From NCBI GenBank assembly GCA_050084985.1, contig JBITNC010000001.1:183024001-183088000 (forward strand): DNA of 64,000 nucleotides, in the 5' to 3' direction. Source of the DNA: Nageia nagi (Eukaryota > Pinophyta). Within the stretch, counting starts at the first letter, position 1. Every line of letters begins with the position of its first letter. A model generated the notes under the pieces. It had not been told where the DNA came from. It did not search any database and saw only the letters and a program-made list of their open reading frames with translations. Shown piece by piece: positions 11,977 through 22,924 of the stretch. Made by a program: the position numbers and the translations under genes.

Positions 11977-13040
11977 ACTAAGATATCACAATCAATATGT
12001 AATTATCATTGAAAGAGTATAAGTTTACATGTAGAATATATCTATGTTTGTAACACAAATGATATATTGCATTGTTATTGAATTATGTTATGGAATTTTA
12101 AAAGTAAAGTATTTTGGTTTTTGATGCATGAACAAAAAAAAATTATGTTGTCCTTTTTATGATCATTACATAGGATATTTATTACAAAATAAGGAAGAGC
12201 CACTTAGATCCTAAGCCATTTTCCAATTTCATGGAAGGGTGTTTTCCCATTCTTGAGAAAATCATGAGCTAATGCTTGCTATAATATTCGATCTCCATCA
12301 AAGAAATCACATGATATTCTCTTGTATATTCTTGATATTTCTTTTTATAAGTTGCAAGATCATGTTTTCTAGTAGGTCCAAAAATATTATACTTTAATTT
12401 AGTTAATTTTTTTATTAATACATTCAAACCATTTTGCATTCAAGTGATATGGATTTTGATTTTTATTAGTATCTCTATCGTAAGCCCTATAAGATGTTTG
12501 ATAATGGCCCTAATCTATTAAGTATCATTAGTTAATCAATCTTTGAAACTATGTTAATCTTCAACAAGACAATGGGTATTAAACATATTCCTTTTTGTTG
12601 TTTCATATTTTCCAACATATTTAAACCATCATAAGATTTATTATGATCTATTTTTTTCCTAATCATCTTGAATGGAATTTATGCAACTTGTTGATTACTT
12701 GAAGATATGTTTGTTTCTATGCAACTTCTTAAACCTCTATTTTTTTGCCTGAATATTTTTAGGGAAATTTCTAACATCTCCTTCTTGTTGTATACATCCC
12801 TTCCTCATTAAACATACATTATTATTGGATAAATGGACTTATTTATATAAATATTAGATCTTCCCCTTTTGCTAAATTTTATCTTCACTCTTTTGAAGCT
12901 GCCATTCTCTTTTAAAAAAGAAATTATAAAATTTAAAATTAATATGAAATGGATACTATTGATTATAAATAGGAGTTTAATTATATTATAAATAATTTAA
13001 AGTTATTATTTTGAATAAATTTTTAATAATATAGCAAATG
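11977..13040. other. AT-rich spacer with possible minus-strand coding trace
   Basis: Between about 12430 and 12210 the minus strand can be read as a charged peptide (NIFGPTRKHDLATYKKKYQE and onward) with few stops, and around 12560-12750 another lysine-rich frame appears. I do not recognise either. They could be remnants of a gag-like or other repeat protein or chance in AT-rich DNA. Confidence 0.25.
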
Positions 13041-13140
13041 ATTAAGGGAGAGCCTATCCTCTAGCCAAATTCACACATATATCATTGGCATATATAAAAA
13101 ATAACACTAGATGTATATAAGTTTCACCATCACCACCTTT
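13041..13140 (+). repeat. Left terminal inverted repeat of the putative MULE
   Basis: The block contains GAGAGCCTATCCTCTAGCC, AAATTCACACATATATCA and AATAACACTAGAT, each with an inverted counterpart at 44236-44138. The outermost shared bases are ATTAAGG. If GGGAGAGCC is the true terminus, it starts at 13046. Confidence 0.7.
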
Positions 13141-13154
13141 GCCTAATGTTACCA

Positions 13155-13740
13155 CTCTACTCTAATATATTATGGGCATATATCAATTTCCACCGCCCAA
13201 CTTCCTTTGACTTCACTCCTACACCCACATATATCACAGGCATATATAGAAACTAAATCATGGGTGTATATAGAACCTATATCATGGGCATATAATGAGA
13301 ACTTGAAAAAATTTGGAATTTGTGGCCTAGATATATCATAGGCCTATATCAAATATATCATGGGAATATAGTGAGAAATATCAAAAAATTGAAAATTTTG
13401 AAAATAGATATATTACGGGTGTATATCACTTAGGATAACGTGGGTGTATATCTAGAAGTAAGAATGGAAAATGTTGAAATTGTTAGATAAGATATATTAT
13501 AGGCATATAGCAAGAATTAAGAACAATTTATATTACAGGAGTATAAATGTTATAATATGGGCATATAGTAAGAGTTAAGAATGGAAAATTCTTAAATTTT
13601 TGAATGACATATATTACAAATGTATAGTGGTTATATTATGGGAGTATAATGATAACTACAAAAAATTTAATTACCATTTTAATTATATTATGGGTGTAAA
13701 GCATATATTCTAAATAAAAATTTAAAACATTGGGTGTGTA
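13155..13740. repeat. Degenerate subterminal repeat: ATAT(T/C)ATGGGCATATA motif
   Basis: About a dozen or more copies of a half-palindromic motif (tatattatgggcatata, tatcatgggcatata, tattacgggtgtata and variants) are spread through this stretch at irregular spacing, often followed by a run such as agaatggaaaa. A few similar motifs lie near the right end (44098-44200) and at 37890-37960. Subterminal repeat clusters are common in MULE and CACTA ends. Confidence 0.7.
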
Positions 13741-14929
13741 TCCACCATTCCTATTTTCTCAAACATTTGAAATAAAAGAAGATGATCCTACCCTGAAACA
13801 TTTACAAACCATCCTAGAATGTGATGCCAAGACGATCCCTCATACTTGTACTCGTATGTTCATATCCCCTATCTAATTTTTTTCTTCTTCATATGTATTT
13901 ATCATTTATTTATTTTCTTTTTTATTCATCAGCTAAAAAACCCTAACCAAATTCTATGAAATTGTAGAGTGTTTTGTATGGTATTGGTACGTCAAGATTT
14001 CTACCAATAAGGGCATGGTTTCTATCCTAGTATGCATTCATGTTAAATTCATTTAGTTAGATTCTTTCCTCATCAATTCTTTACATCAGGTTTTTTTGTT
14101 ACATTTTTTCTTATGATTTTATTATGATAGAAATATGGTTTTAAAGATTATTCAATTTAATAAAAATATTATTTCAAATTTCCCAATTTGGGGAATTGTT
14201 TGATAATATGTAGGGTTTAGGGTTTAGAGTAATTTTACTAATTTTCCAATGTATAAATTGTTTAATAATGTATCATTATATGATAATTCATTTTTTGATA
14301 GTTTCTTTATTATTTATAATAACTATATAGATTCATAGTTAGGTTTTTTTAGCAGTTAGAACCATCCTTCTTACTAGAATAACAAATACATGTAAATAAA
14401 ATACTCTTTTAATCATTTTGTGATGTATTTATAAACCCCCTTACAAATTTCCCAATTTTGAGTTATTTTAAGAAAAATTTGGAAAAGAGGAATTGATAAT
14501 GTTCAAATTATTCTATAGTTAACTTCAATTCTACTAAAACTAGGTTTCTTTTTGATTCCTTAATCTCTCATCAATTTCTTTACTCTATTTACCCTCTTAT
14601 GAATTTAAATCCAACTACACCCAATTTTCTTTTTAATTAAATAATATTTGATAAATATTACTCCATTTACCCTTGATTGAACTTCAATTCAACTACATCC
14701 ATGTGTATTTTTGATTTCTCAATCTTTCATCAATGTCCTTACTCATTCATCATCATCCTGGTTGCCCACTTTTGCATAACAAAATTGAAATAAGAACATA
14801 ATATGGAGCATACTTAGTCTCCACCAAATTAAATAATGCTACTAGAAATGCCTTGATTCCTACATTCTTATGTAATGTAAAAGTTCCTAGGACAAACATA
14901 CATTTCATCTTGGCAATAAATTTGATAGT
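13741..14929. other. AT-rich stretch, no gene recognised
   Basis: This could be upstream or intron sequence of the plus-strand MULE-carried gene. It holds pyrimidine-rich runs and a very short telomere-like TTTAGGG pair at 14211-14228. No domain was recognised. Confidence 0.35.
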
Positions 14930-15090
14930 TTACTCAAGTGCTTCATCATATGAAAGAGTTTAAGGGCATCCTTGATGTATATATCCTTGAATTGCATATC
15001 CTCCAATCATTGAATTACATGATGTACTATCCAAAAAATTACCATGTAAATAAATAGAACAAAGCATGTTACAAACCAATAATAATTCTT
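14930..15090 (-). pseudogene. PPR-protein fragment
   Basis: The minus strand reads NSMIGGYAIQGY (about 15015-14977) and, after a frameshift of a few bases, KDALKLFHMMKH (about 14974-14939). This is the typical junction of a plant pentatricopeptide-repeat unit (..MIGGYA.HGYGKDALKLFE.M..). Weak coding-like sequence extends to about 15360 upstream and 14800 downstream but with many stops. PPR proteins bind organelle RNA; this piece is clearly dead. It may be a retrocopy or a captured gene piece within the putative MULE. Confidence 0.6.
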
Positions 15091-16050
15091 TTATTGAATT
15101 TTGAATAGACCTTAATAATCAATTTCCAATGACAAATCTCATGTCGCTTTATGATATATAATAGTGCCTTGTAGAGTAAGGGCTTTATTTTTTATAGTGA
15201 AAGGAGATATAGGCTCCCTTAGGCCTCTTTTGAATGAGTGTATTGATGTCTACAAGCCTTTAATACTATCTCTAAAACCTACAAGAAAATGTTGATGATG
15301 ATCTTTGATTGCTCAATAGTTCTTTGGTTTTCTTCTGCTCAAACTAGCTACCATGCACTTGCAAATCCTGTACACATGCAAATAAGAAACATATCAAACA
15401 TAACTTCTCACATAATTAAATATACATGAAATTATGGCATAAATAAAGTATGAAAGCATGAATAAAATGTAATGTAATTACCTTTCACCAAGTCTAAATG
15501 TAGTATCATTACATAAAACTAGGATCTTTTCTCTTTAGGAGGAGGTTTAATTTATAGAGTTTTGGGATGGCTAAAGTTGCTATTTTGGAGTCAAGGAATA
15601 GATAAAAAATCTCATATAGTCTTTTCATAGGGTTTATCTATGTGGGGAAGGCATAGGATCAAGGATGAGTCATTTGAGATCCATTGATTTTTTTGCTTAG
15701 GTACCCAACTTTTTCCATTTTTCCTTTGATTTTGCTAACTTTAGAGTTGCTAGCATTTAGGTTTGGATGCCAATGATTCATATGAATCACCCATGTTTAG
15801 GTATTAAATTCTAATGTTTAGACAACTATAGTAAAATTTTTAATTTAGTTTTAATTTTTTATTCTTCTTTCATATATCGAAAGAAGGGTCATTTTTGGGT
15901 GTCTACACATGAAAAATGTGTTTAAATCATATCTACTAGGTAACTAAAAACCACAACATGTGATATAAAATTACTTTTACTTAGTGTTTGATGTATTTAT
16001 AAACCCTATTTCAAGTTCATACTTTGAATATAAATCATTTTTTTTAATGA
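15091..16050. other. No gene recognised; possible continuation of PPR remnant
   Basis: The minus strand between 15200 and 15360 keeps a charged frame (FEQKKTKELL and onward), possibly more of the PPR gene or unrelated. At about 15893-15910 the string gggtgtctacacatga resembles an LTR 3' end, but no partner was seen. Confidence 0.25.
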
Positions 16051-16056
16051 CAGGGA

Positions 16057-16500
16057 AGTTGTACTCATAATTTAGAAGTGTGTTATAGAAATGTCCCTAT
16101 TAATGATGGTATGTGCCAAATAATAAACATTTAATTTTTATTACTTTATGTGGGAAATACAAGTATATGTTTATCTTCTATTTGTTTGTTTAAAGAACAT
16201 ATCATAGAAATTTATGAGGAGGATTTTTGAGGCTTACATTAGGTATCTAATCATAGAGAAATCTTTATAGTTTCTATTGTGGGAGAATGGATATTGAACA
16301 AGAAGAGTGATATAATTCAATATTTTTTCCTTCTTAGGAATGGTTGTTTGATTAATGGTGTTCAAAAGGGTGGCAAGAAGAGGTTATATGAATAGAGGAG
16401 ACAAGATCATGAAGGTGCACCACTAGTTTCTCCTCTTCCAAGAGGTAGAATGCCATCTGATGGTATTAAAAAGCATCTAATGGCATTAAAAAGCCATCAT
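16057..16500 (+). pseudogene. Exon-like pieces at the start of the MULE-carried split gene
   Basis: A stretch at 16057-16110 lies between a pyrimidine-rich AG (ttttttttaatgacag) and a GTATGT, so it looks like a short exon. A second coding-like stretch at about 16195-16500 includes NGCLINGVQKGGKKRLYE and, after a stop, GAPLVSPLPRGRMPSDGIKK. I do not recognise a domain. They lie upstream of and on the same strand as the duplicated-domain exons at 17066-17839, so they may be 5' exons of one gene. Stops in likely Trp/Gln positions show decay. Confidence 0.35.
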
Positions 16501-16920
16501 CCTATAACCAAAATAAATATATAGCATATAGATAGGACATAAATAAGGTGATTTTGAGATAATTTAATAGTAAGTGTTATATAGTGTTAGGTGGTCTTTA
16601 TTTTGAGTATGATGTTAAAGATATAAAATAATTACCAGAACTAATCATTAGTGAAATGTAAACAAAATTCAAAGACTATAATTTTGAGTATAGGAAGAAA
16701 AATAGGAAATTGGAACATTATAAACATGAATTTAGTAAGGGGTGTGTGAATTTTATTATACAAGGGAAGTTAATAAAATAATAATTCAAAAAGAATTTAA
16801 AAACAAAAAACTGCAAACCTATTGTTATTAGATATTTGTACAAATATACAATATTTTTTATTGTTGACATCATAAAATTGTTGCCATGATATGCCACATA
16901 TCGAAGGATCTTCACATGAG

Positions 16921-17003
16921 GTGAATTTTGATGATGGAGTGAATGTTGATGATGAGGTGAATGTTCATGATGAGGTTAATGTTGATCATGAGGTGAATGA
17001 TTA
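16921..17003 (+). repeat. 18-bp coding minisatellite (VDDEVN repeats)
   Basis: Four imperfect units of GTTGATGATGAGGTGAAT encode FDDGVN, VDDEVN, VHDEVN and VDHEVN in one frame. A GT follows at 17004 and a T-rich AG lies at about 17066, so this is probably the end of an exon. All units keep the 18-bp period and so keep the frame, as expected if it arose while coding. Confidence 0.7.
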
Positions 17004-17065
17004 GGTAACTCTATTTTGTTGTAATTTAATTTGAACTAAATTCTATATTTTTGTTTTAAGTTGAC

Positions 17066-17372
17066 AGTCTCTAGAGCATCATTATTTGACATGGAGGTAG
17101 GACATGATAATATTGTTCTATTTTCTACCAAAATGGATCAAAAGGTGCATCTCCTTGATCCTCTTGGTAATAAAGTGGGATTTGGTAATGTGCATAATGA
17201 TAATCCTATTGGCACATGCCATGAAACCACTATTGGTGAAGGACATATTTCAATAGAGGTGATAACAATTAATTTTAGTGGTTACAAGTTACCCATACCT
17301 AATGGGGATGCTATGACATTGGAAGAAGCTCTTAGGGCCTCTATGTTATGGGACACTAACTTATTACTATGA
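17066..17372 (+). pseudogene. Transposon-associated domain (DUF8039/Transposase_23-like), copy 1
   Basis: This 100-codon open stretch contains VHLLDPLGNKVGFGNVHND, PIGTCHETTIGEGHISIEVI and GDAMTLEEALRASMLWDTN. The layout (gene-product 'G..V..G.V' strand, a central 'IG..H', 'DA.TL.EA....W' near the end) resembles the domain often found with CACTA and MULE transposons and Ulp1-like genes (Pfam Transposase_23/DUF8039). That assignment is from memory of the pattern, not a search. It follows a splice-like AG at 17066 and has no stop until 17370-17372. A second copy lies about 430 bp downstream. Confidence 0.5.
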
Positions 17373-17559
17373 GAGTGCCAACAATCCATTATAACCAAAC
17401 ATGAATAATCATTCCTAAATTTATATCAAATATTATGCAATTAATGATATTTTTGTTTTATAGTAATTATATTTTTAATTAACTATTGAATTCATTTTTC
17501 ATGCAAGAAAATGTTGGTCCACAAGTACAATAATGTGTAAATGATGGATAATTTTCCAC
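17373..17559 (+). other. Probable intron between duplicated domain copies
   Basis: AT-rich sequence with T-rich tracts separates the two copies of the domain. A similar T-rich stretch follows the second copy (17840-17933), so the duplication appears to include exon plus intron. Confidence 0.45.
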
Positions 17560-17839
17560 CAGAAAGAGTTAAAAGGTGCATCTCCTTGACCCTATTGCTA
17601 ATATAGTAGGGTTTGGCAATGTGCATAATGATGATCCTATTGGTACATGCCATGGTAGCAATATTGAAGAGAGGCATATTTCTATAGAGGTGATGTCATG
17701 TAATTTTAGTGGTTACATGCTACCCATACATAATGGGGATGCTACAACTTTGGGAAAAGCTATCTGTAGCTTTGTGTTATGGGAAACTAAATCACTGCAA
17801 CTTGATTACCAACCTCCTATTATAACCCAACATGTATAA
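17560..17839 (+). pseudogene. Transposon-associated domain (DUF8039/Transposase_23-like), copy 2
   Basis: This repeats the previous domain: HLLDPIANIVGFGNVHND, PIGTCHGSNIEERHISIEVM and GDATTLGKAICSFVLWETK, with period about 430 bp (aaaaggtgcatctccttga at 17139 and 17569). Both copies kept an open frame, while most of the neighbouring DNA has not. The copies differ at many residues, so the duplication is not recent. It is best read as a tandem exon duplication within the MULE-carried gene. Whether both were ever translated in one protein is unknown. Confidence 0.5.
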
Positions 17840-17933
17840 TCATTTCTACTTTTATATGAAATGTTTAGTATTAATTTCATAAGAAGTATATTTTTAATTA
17901 AATTTTTATTTCATCATTTTTTTTATGATATAG

Positions 17934-18090
17934 GATAACATGCATAAATTAATGGAGCAAAAGGAGGATGTAAATGAAGGAGAAGGTTGTGAAGAGGGAA
18001 GGTTCTAAGAACAACATGTTGTAGATGTTGCAATGTGGACCCAATATGTTGGACAATCCACATAAGATACCATGAATATCATAAAATAAG
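17934..18090 (+). pseudogene. Duplicated exon-like segment, copy 1
   Basis: Starts right after ttttatgatatag and contains GATAACATGCATAAA, AATGAAGGAGAAGGTTGTG and CAACATGTTGTAGATGTTG. A near copy with the same acceptor-like leader begins at 18186 (period 252 bp). It encodes an acidic, Lys/Glu-rich peptide (NEGEGCEEGRF). Not recognised as a domain. Confidence 0.45.
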
Positions 18091-18185
18091 TATTCTTAAT
18101 TCTATAAATACTATAATTTAATCAAATTTGGTTTAAATATTTTGAAAGTAATGTTCACCAATGCATCCTTTTATTTATGATATAG

Positions 18186-18345
18186 GATAACATGCATAAA
18201 GGAATGGACAAGATTAAGATTTAAATGAAGGAGAAGGTTGTAAAGAGGCAAGGTTACCATAACAACATGTTGTAGATGTTATAAAGTGGACCTAGCCCAT
18301 TACATAGGAAACATAAGATGCCACAAATGATAGAGTGCAGGTATT
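18186..18345 (+). pseudogene. Duplicated exon-like segment, copy 2
   Basis: Matches 17934-18090, again led by atgatatag and followed by GTATTCTTCATG, which resembles a 5' splice site (copy 1 is followed by AAGTATTCTTAAT). This is the second pair of tandemly duplicated exon-plus-intron units within 1.3 kb. Confidence 0.45.
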
Positions 18346-18404
18346 CTTCATGTTGTTTGTAGGGAGTATGTTTTCATTTTTATACATATTTTTTGCATAC
18401 ATGT

Positions 18405-18985
18405 ACACTATTGTAGGCCCTTTTCTAAAAACCCATGTGCATATCATACTATCAAAGTACTCCTTGATGGATTCCCATACCATTTTCCATAATCCCCTAT
18501 ATTTGATGACACATGCCTAAAGAATGTTGTAGAGTTAGGTTTTATAGCTAACAATTACATCTACCTATAAGTATTTAGGGCCTTCTTCTAAAAACCCATG
18601 TTATGCATATATTTTGATCATTGTACACCATGAAACTATGTCAATAGCATGCATTCTATCAAACTACTCTTTGATATATGTCCATACCTTCTTTACAGCT
18701 CACTTTGGTGGCACATGCCTATCAAAACATGGAAAAGGTTGCAAAGTTAGGTTTTACACTTGATAAATGCAAGTATGTAGGGCCTTTTTTTAAAACCCTA
18801 TTTATGCATATCCTTTGATCATTGCACACCATGAAACTATTTTTCATCATGAATCTTATCAAATAATTTAGATACCATCTCTATGCTTCTAGGTTTGTAT
18901 GGCCTTTTATGAAAACCCATGTTGTGCATATCATGTGATCATTGCACACCATGAAACTGTGTCCATATACACTTAACAACTTTTA
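18405..18985. repeat. Intronic tandem repeat, four diverged units
   Basis: Units beginning near 18413, 18578, 18777 and 18895 share (T)AGGGCCTT-TTCTAAAAACCCATG, then gatcattgcacaccatgaaac and a tatcaaa-tact-ctttgat segment. Spacing varies between about 120 and 200 bp. The open frames on both strands at 18292-18520 fall in the repeat and are chance. Confidence 0.65.
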
Positions 18986-19230
18986 AGGGAGGCCTTTATG
19001 TATCCATGAATTGATACATAAATATAATATTGTACATATTTTTTCAACAAGTTTATCTGAGTTTAAGTGCATCCTAATTTGTTTTGTCATGTATAATAAT
19101 AGGAAAATGAGAAATTACATGCAAAGGAAGATGATGGTCAATGTAGTGGAGCTCTTATGGCTACAGAGAGCATTTTTGTTTATTGAACTTGAATGATAAA
19201 CTTGTTCTAAAATATAAAAATATTTCACTT

Positions 19231-19354
19231 CAATATACCAACAAGTTGGTGGAGGGTCAAGTGCTTGTTCAGTTTATGGTGTACTCCTTGCTTGTTGGTT
19301 ATATGTACAACCTAGTATTTTTTCTAACCAAAAATAAGTTGATGCATTGATACA
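19231..19354 (+). pseudogene. Cysteine-peptidase-like segment, left half (cut by LTR element)
   Basis: The plus strand reads YQQVGGGSSACSVYGVLLA and CWLYVQPSIFSNQK, then one stop and VDALIQ, up to the target site ACATG of the 16.4-kb element. The frame resumes at 35768 as HECEEWNRMKLIP when one target copy is ignored. A GGxSAC motif with a conserved Cys, followed later by DHFF and a Tyr-Ile-Phe-Asp stretch, gives the order Cys-His-Asp of papain/Ulp1-type peptidases. I recall a similar C-terminal region in plant proteins with an EEIG1/EHBP1-type N-terminus. The peptidase reading is inference. Confidence 0.5.
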
Positions 19355-19359
19355 ACATG

Positions 19360-19978
19360 TGTAGATGCCTAAAATTGAATTATTATTGATTAAATAATTC
19401 ATTTTAGAGCCTTAATAATTTATTATATGGTAAGGGGCTAAATAATACCCAAATTCATATCAAAGCTATGTAATATGTCTAGTGGACCCTTGTGGCATGT
19501 ACAAGAGGTCAAAAATATCAAATTCATGTAAACTTGTATCATATATAAAGGCATAAATTGATGACCTTAAACTTTATCAGGAAACAAATATGAGCATTCT
19601 AGAGAAATTACTAAACATGTTACATCACTTTGCTATGTGTAAATATTATTTGTAAGTTATATATTTTGTTTACTATTTGATGATTCTTTCATTCATTCAT
19701 CACTACATTATTGATTGCATCTATTATATTACTTATTTTAAGTTGCTAGTAGCATACCTCTTTTAGGCTACTAATGATGTATAGTTGAATGAATGTATGC
19801 TTGTATTTTATACATGTTGCTTCTAATAGAATGAATATACAATTTAAATGACCGCAAGTAACATTCTATTATTCATTATTACCATATTTCATATATAATA
19901 TGTGTCAATAAAATAAAGTAGACTCATAGTGCATTAATTAACCCCATAAATAATAATATGCATTATTTTGGGTGTACA
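19360..19978 (+). mobile_element. 5' LTR of the 16.4-kb element
   Basis: Begins TGTAGATGCCTAAAATTG and ends ATTTTGGGTGTACA. A TATA box, TATATAAAG, lies at 19542-19550 and is kept in the 3' LTR (35329-35337), so transcription probably started about 25-35 bp downstream of it. Confidence 0.92.
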
Positions 19979-19991
19979 TTTTGTTGAACCC
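19979..19991 (+). other. Primer-binding site
   Basis: TTTTGTTGAACCC directly follows the LTR; it differs by one base (T for G) from TTTTGGTGAACCC used by related elements here. Confidence 0.75.
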
Positions 19992-20172
19992 TTCTATTTG
20001 ATTCATCTTACCCTTTTGATGAGATCTTGTGAAACCTTTGTATCATATCTATGTTGTTAGTGGTGTACATTAGTATTCTTAGGCCATTAATGGTGTGTAA
20101 ATGGAGCATATTTTGCCTCTCATTTGAAAATTGAATATGAACATGATAAAGATATGGAAATAAATAGAAAAA

Positions 20173-21460
20173 ATGAATGGTTTAGGTAGTTCAACATCTC
20201 ATCCTGCTATCCAAGTTGGACCTTCTAAAATCATATATATACAAAGTCTAGATAAATATGATGACATATCCACTTCACCCTTGATGGATGACATTCATAA
20301 TTTTCCCCAACCACAAGGTCCCCAAGTTTGAGATGTTTAGTGATGAGCAAGATCCTAAACAACATCTTATTAACTTTTAAGAGGTATGCTTACTAAAGTT
20401 AGGATATGAGGAGAGACTTATGGTAAAATTCTTCCCAAAGAGTATGAAAGGGGATGCTAGTCAAAGGTTCTATGCTCTTCTTAGTATTTCAATTGATTCA
20501 TTCATTATGCACACTTCATTAAGGAAGTAATGAATCCCTAGAGAAGTATATTCTATGCTTCAAAAAGGTATGGCAATCTATTTGAAGTAAATTAGATGAG
20601 AATGAAATTTGTGCTATTTTTCATGAATCTATTATACTTGTTCTCCATTTCCATGCTTCTAGTGCTAAAGATATAGTTTTTAGTATACTTGTTCAACATT
20701 TATTGCAAATAGAAGGTATCATTAGCTTTGGGTGAACTTAATTATGCACCTAACCCTTTAGTTAAATATAATCACAAACCATATGCAAAGAAAGATGAAA
20801 AATGGATACATATGGTTGATAGACCTACTTCTACTCCAAAATTGTAAAGGTCTAATACTATAAAAGAGAATTCATATACATTCCCTATAAAACCATGCAT
20901 TATTTTGAGGGATCTAATGAAAATAGGACTATTACATCCCTTGAACTCTCTTCTCAATATGATAATACTCCCATGAGATGCTTTGATGTCCATTGCACTT
21001 ACCATCATAGAAAAGAGCATGCTACAAATTGTTACAAAATATTAGAGATATTAATATTGGAGCTTGTTGAACAAGGAAGGTATAAAATTAATGAAATCAC
21101 TTCCAACCAAAAACCTATAATCAATACCATCTCAGTGGAAAAGGAGGTTTATGATAACTTGAGAAGAGAATGCCCACACCATATTCAAAATCTAGTCATG
21201 ATGAAACAAGTAAGTATCCCAATTGATCCTAAAGTTTATAGCAAGATTGATCAATTGAGAAATACACTTGCAAAAATCAGTCTATATGATCTTGTTTCTA
21301 CTTCTCAAGTTCATAGGGATATATATATGCCTTTTTAAAAATGAAACTATCCCTACTAATATTTTAGCTACTATATTTTTTGAAAAACTTAGACCCATTA
21401 AGGAATGTGATGCTATGTTTTTTACAAATTTGAAAAGCTTAATCAAAAATTGTTATATGA
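20173..21460 (+). pseudogene. gag: gag pseudogene of the 16.4-kb element
   Basis: From ATG 20173 the frame gives a short N-terminal part, then the retrotrans_gag core: KFEMFSDEQDPKQHLINF, a stop in a likely Gln position, EVCLLKLGYEERLMVKFFP and DASQRFYALLSISIDSF (about 20310-20500). A zinc-knuckle remnant reads CTYHHRKEHATNC at about 20997-21035, followed by YKILEILILELVEQG. The open frame at 20895-21338 covers this and the linker to protease. The gag of 44793-53151 has the same order. Frameshifts near 20320 and 20520 and several stops break it. Confidence 0.85.
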
Positions 21461-21860
21461 ATGTTTAGCTTTATGTATCACACCTATGGTTGATGGATGG
21501 GAAGTTAAATGAATAATGGTAGATAATGGATCAACTATAAATGTATGCTCTAATCATTTTTTGATTAAATTGCAAGAAAAAGGTGTAGAAATCCCTCCAT
21601 TAAAAGAAGTTTCCTTTAGTATTAGGGCCTATTATAGCTCATCAAAGAAACCATTATGAATAGCTACAATTATGATTACTATAGTTTGTAGGACTATAGC
21701 AGCAAAATTTGAGATTGTAGAGTCCAAGTTATCATATAACATGTTATTAGGGAGCCTTGGATTCATGATATGGATGCAGTACCATCCACATTATATGAAA
21801 GATTAAAATTCAAATTCTAAAATGTACATATAATCATGGGAGATCCTAAACCATATGCAC
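21461..21860 (+). pseudogene. Retroviral-type aspartic protease remnant
   Basis: VDNGSTINVCSNHFL at about 21519-21563 is the DxG active-site loop; the catalytic Asp is codon 21522-21524, with Asn in the middle position of the usual D-S/T-G. It is followed by IEIPPLKEVSFSIRAY-like sequence and, near 21730, LSYNMLLGS, matching the later 'YN.ILGR' part of plant gypsy proteases. Stops interrupt it after 21650. It would have cut the Gag-Pol polyprotein. Confidence 0.75.
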
Positions 21861-22924
21861 TTTGTAATGTTGTTGATTTCAAATATCTCACCATGTTACC
21901 ACCATGATATGAGATAGAACCCTTGGGATATCCTACACTAGGGAAAACTATAGAAAAATAGGTCTAGATAACAAAGATAGGTATGGTAGCCTACAAAATT
22001 GATGACATGTACCTACTTGCATATGTAAAAGATTTGGGATGGTAATAGATGTTAGTCATTGAAGGCCTTTAGTGGTGTGGAATACTACCAACAAGCCATC
22101 AATGGTATGATAGTGATGAAGACAATGACCAATTTTGCTCTACCTCTTTTGAAATGTCAAACCAAACCTCTTTAATGGACATACCATCATTTTCAAAACT
22201 AGGTAATATCTTTCCCTATTCATTTATTCATAAGTACATGGTTCAAAATTTCAAATATAAAGCATGGGGTCTAGGAAAATCTAAATAAGGAATGCTTACT
22301 TTACCTGATACTTCTAAGGATCAAATGACCAAAATAGGCTTAGGTAGTGATGGTTAAGTAAAACAAAAATGGAGTCCTATTGAATTTGTTAAATACTGCA
22401 ATTTGATAGAGTTATCAAATGATGTTTATGTAGATACATGGATAGATGATTCTATACCTCTTGGATTTCATTATTTTAGTACTAATGATGATCTTTTTTA
22501 ATACTTAAGGACACACTCAAAATTTCCCAAATCTAATGAGAAATGTAAAGTAAATGATATCCTTAATGAGTATGGTTACTTTGGTGAAGAGATAAATTTT
22601 CATGAAGTGTTGCAGGTCCACCCCTTAGATTTAGTTGATTATCTACTAAATATTAAGGAACTTCCATCCTTGCTACAAAAGAAATAAGATCTTGCATTTC
22701 CATAAGAGGAGTTGACACCCATCAATATTGACACTTTAAATGATGAAATATGGATACAAATTGGAGCAACCCTACCTCCTCCATAATAAGAAAGGTACAA
22801 AAATAAATTCATTGAATATTATAAAAAAACATTCTAGGTCTTATGATGATATGCTAGGTTTAGATCCTTCATTTGATATGCATAATTTACCATTGAAAGA
22901 TGGAGCCAAGCCAATCAAACAAAA
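21861..22924 (+). pseudogene. Protease-to-reverse transcriptase linker, decayed
   Basis: Coding-like sequence runs in shifting frames: a WIDDSIPLGFHYFS block near 22440-22480, FPKSNEKCKVNDILNEYG near 22520-22570 and an open piece at 22740-22928. The same blocks occur in 44793-53151 at 47930-48420, so this is part of the family's polyprotein and not spacer. No catalytic motif is expected here. Confidence 0.6.

Noticed and set aside
14211-14228. Telomere-like TTTAGGG repeats
   Set aside because: Only about two and a half units; too short to indicate an interstitial telomere.
20772-21020. 82-codon minus-strand frame
   Set aside because: Antisense shadow of the gag reading frame on the plus strand.
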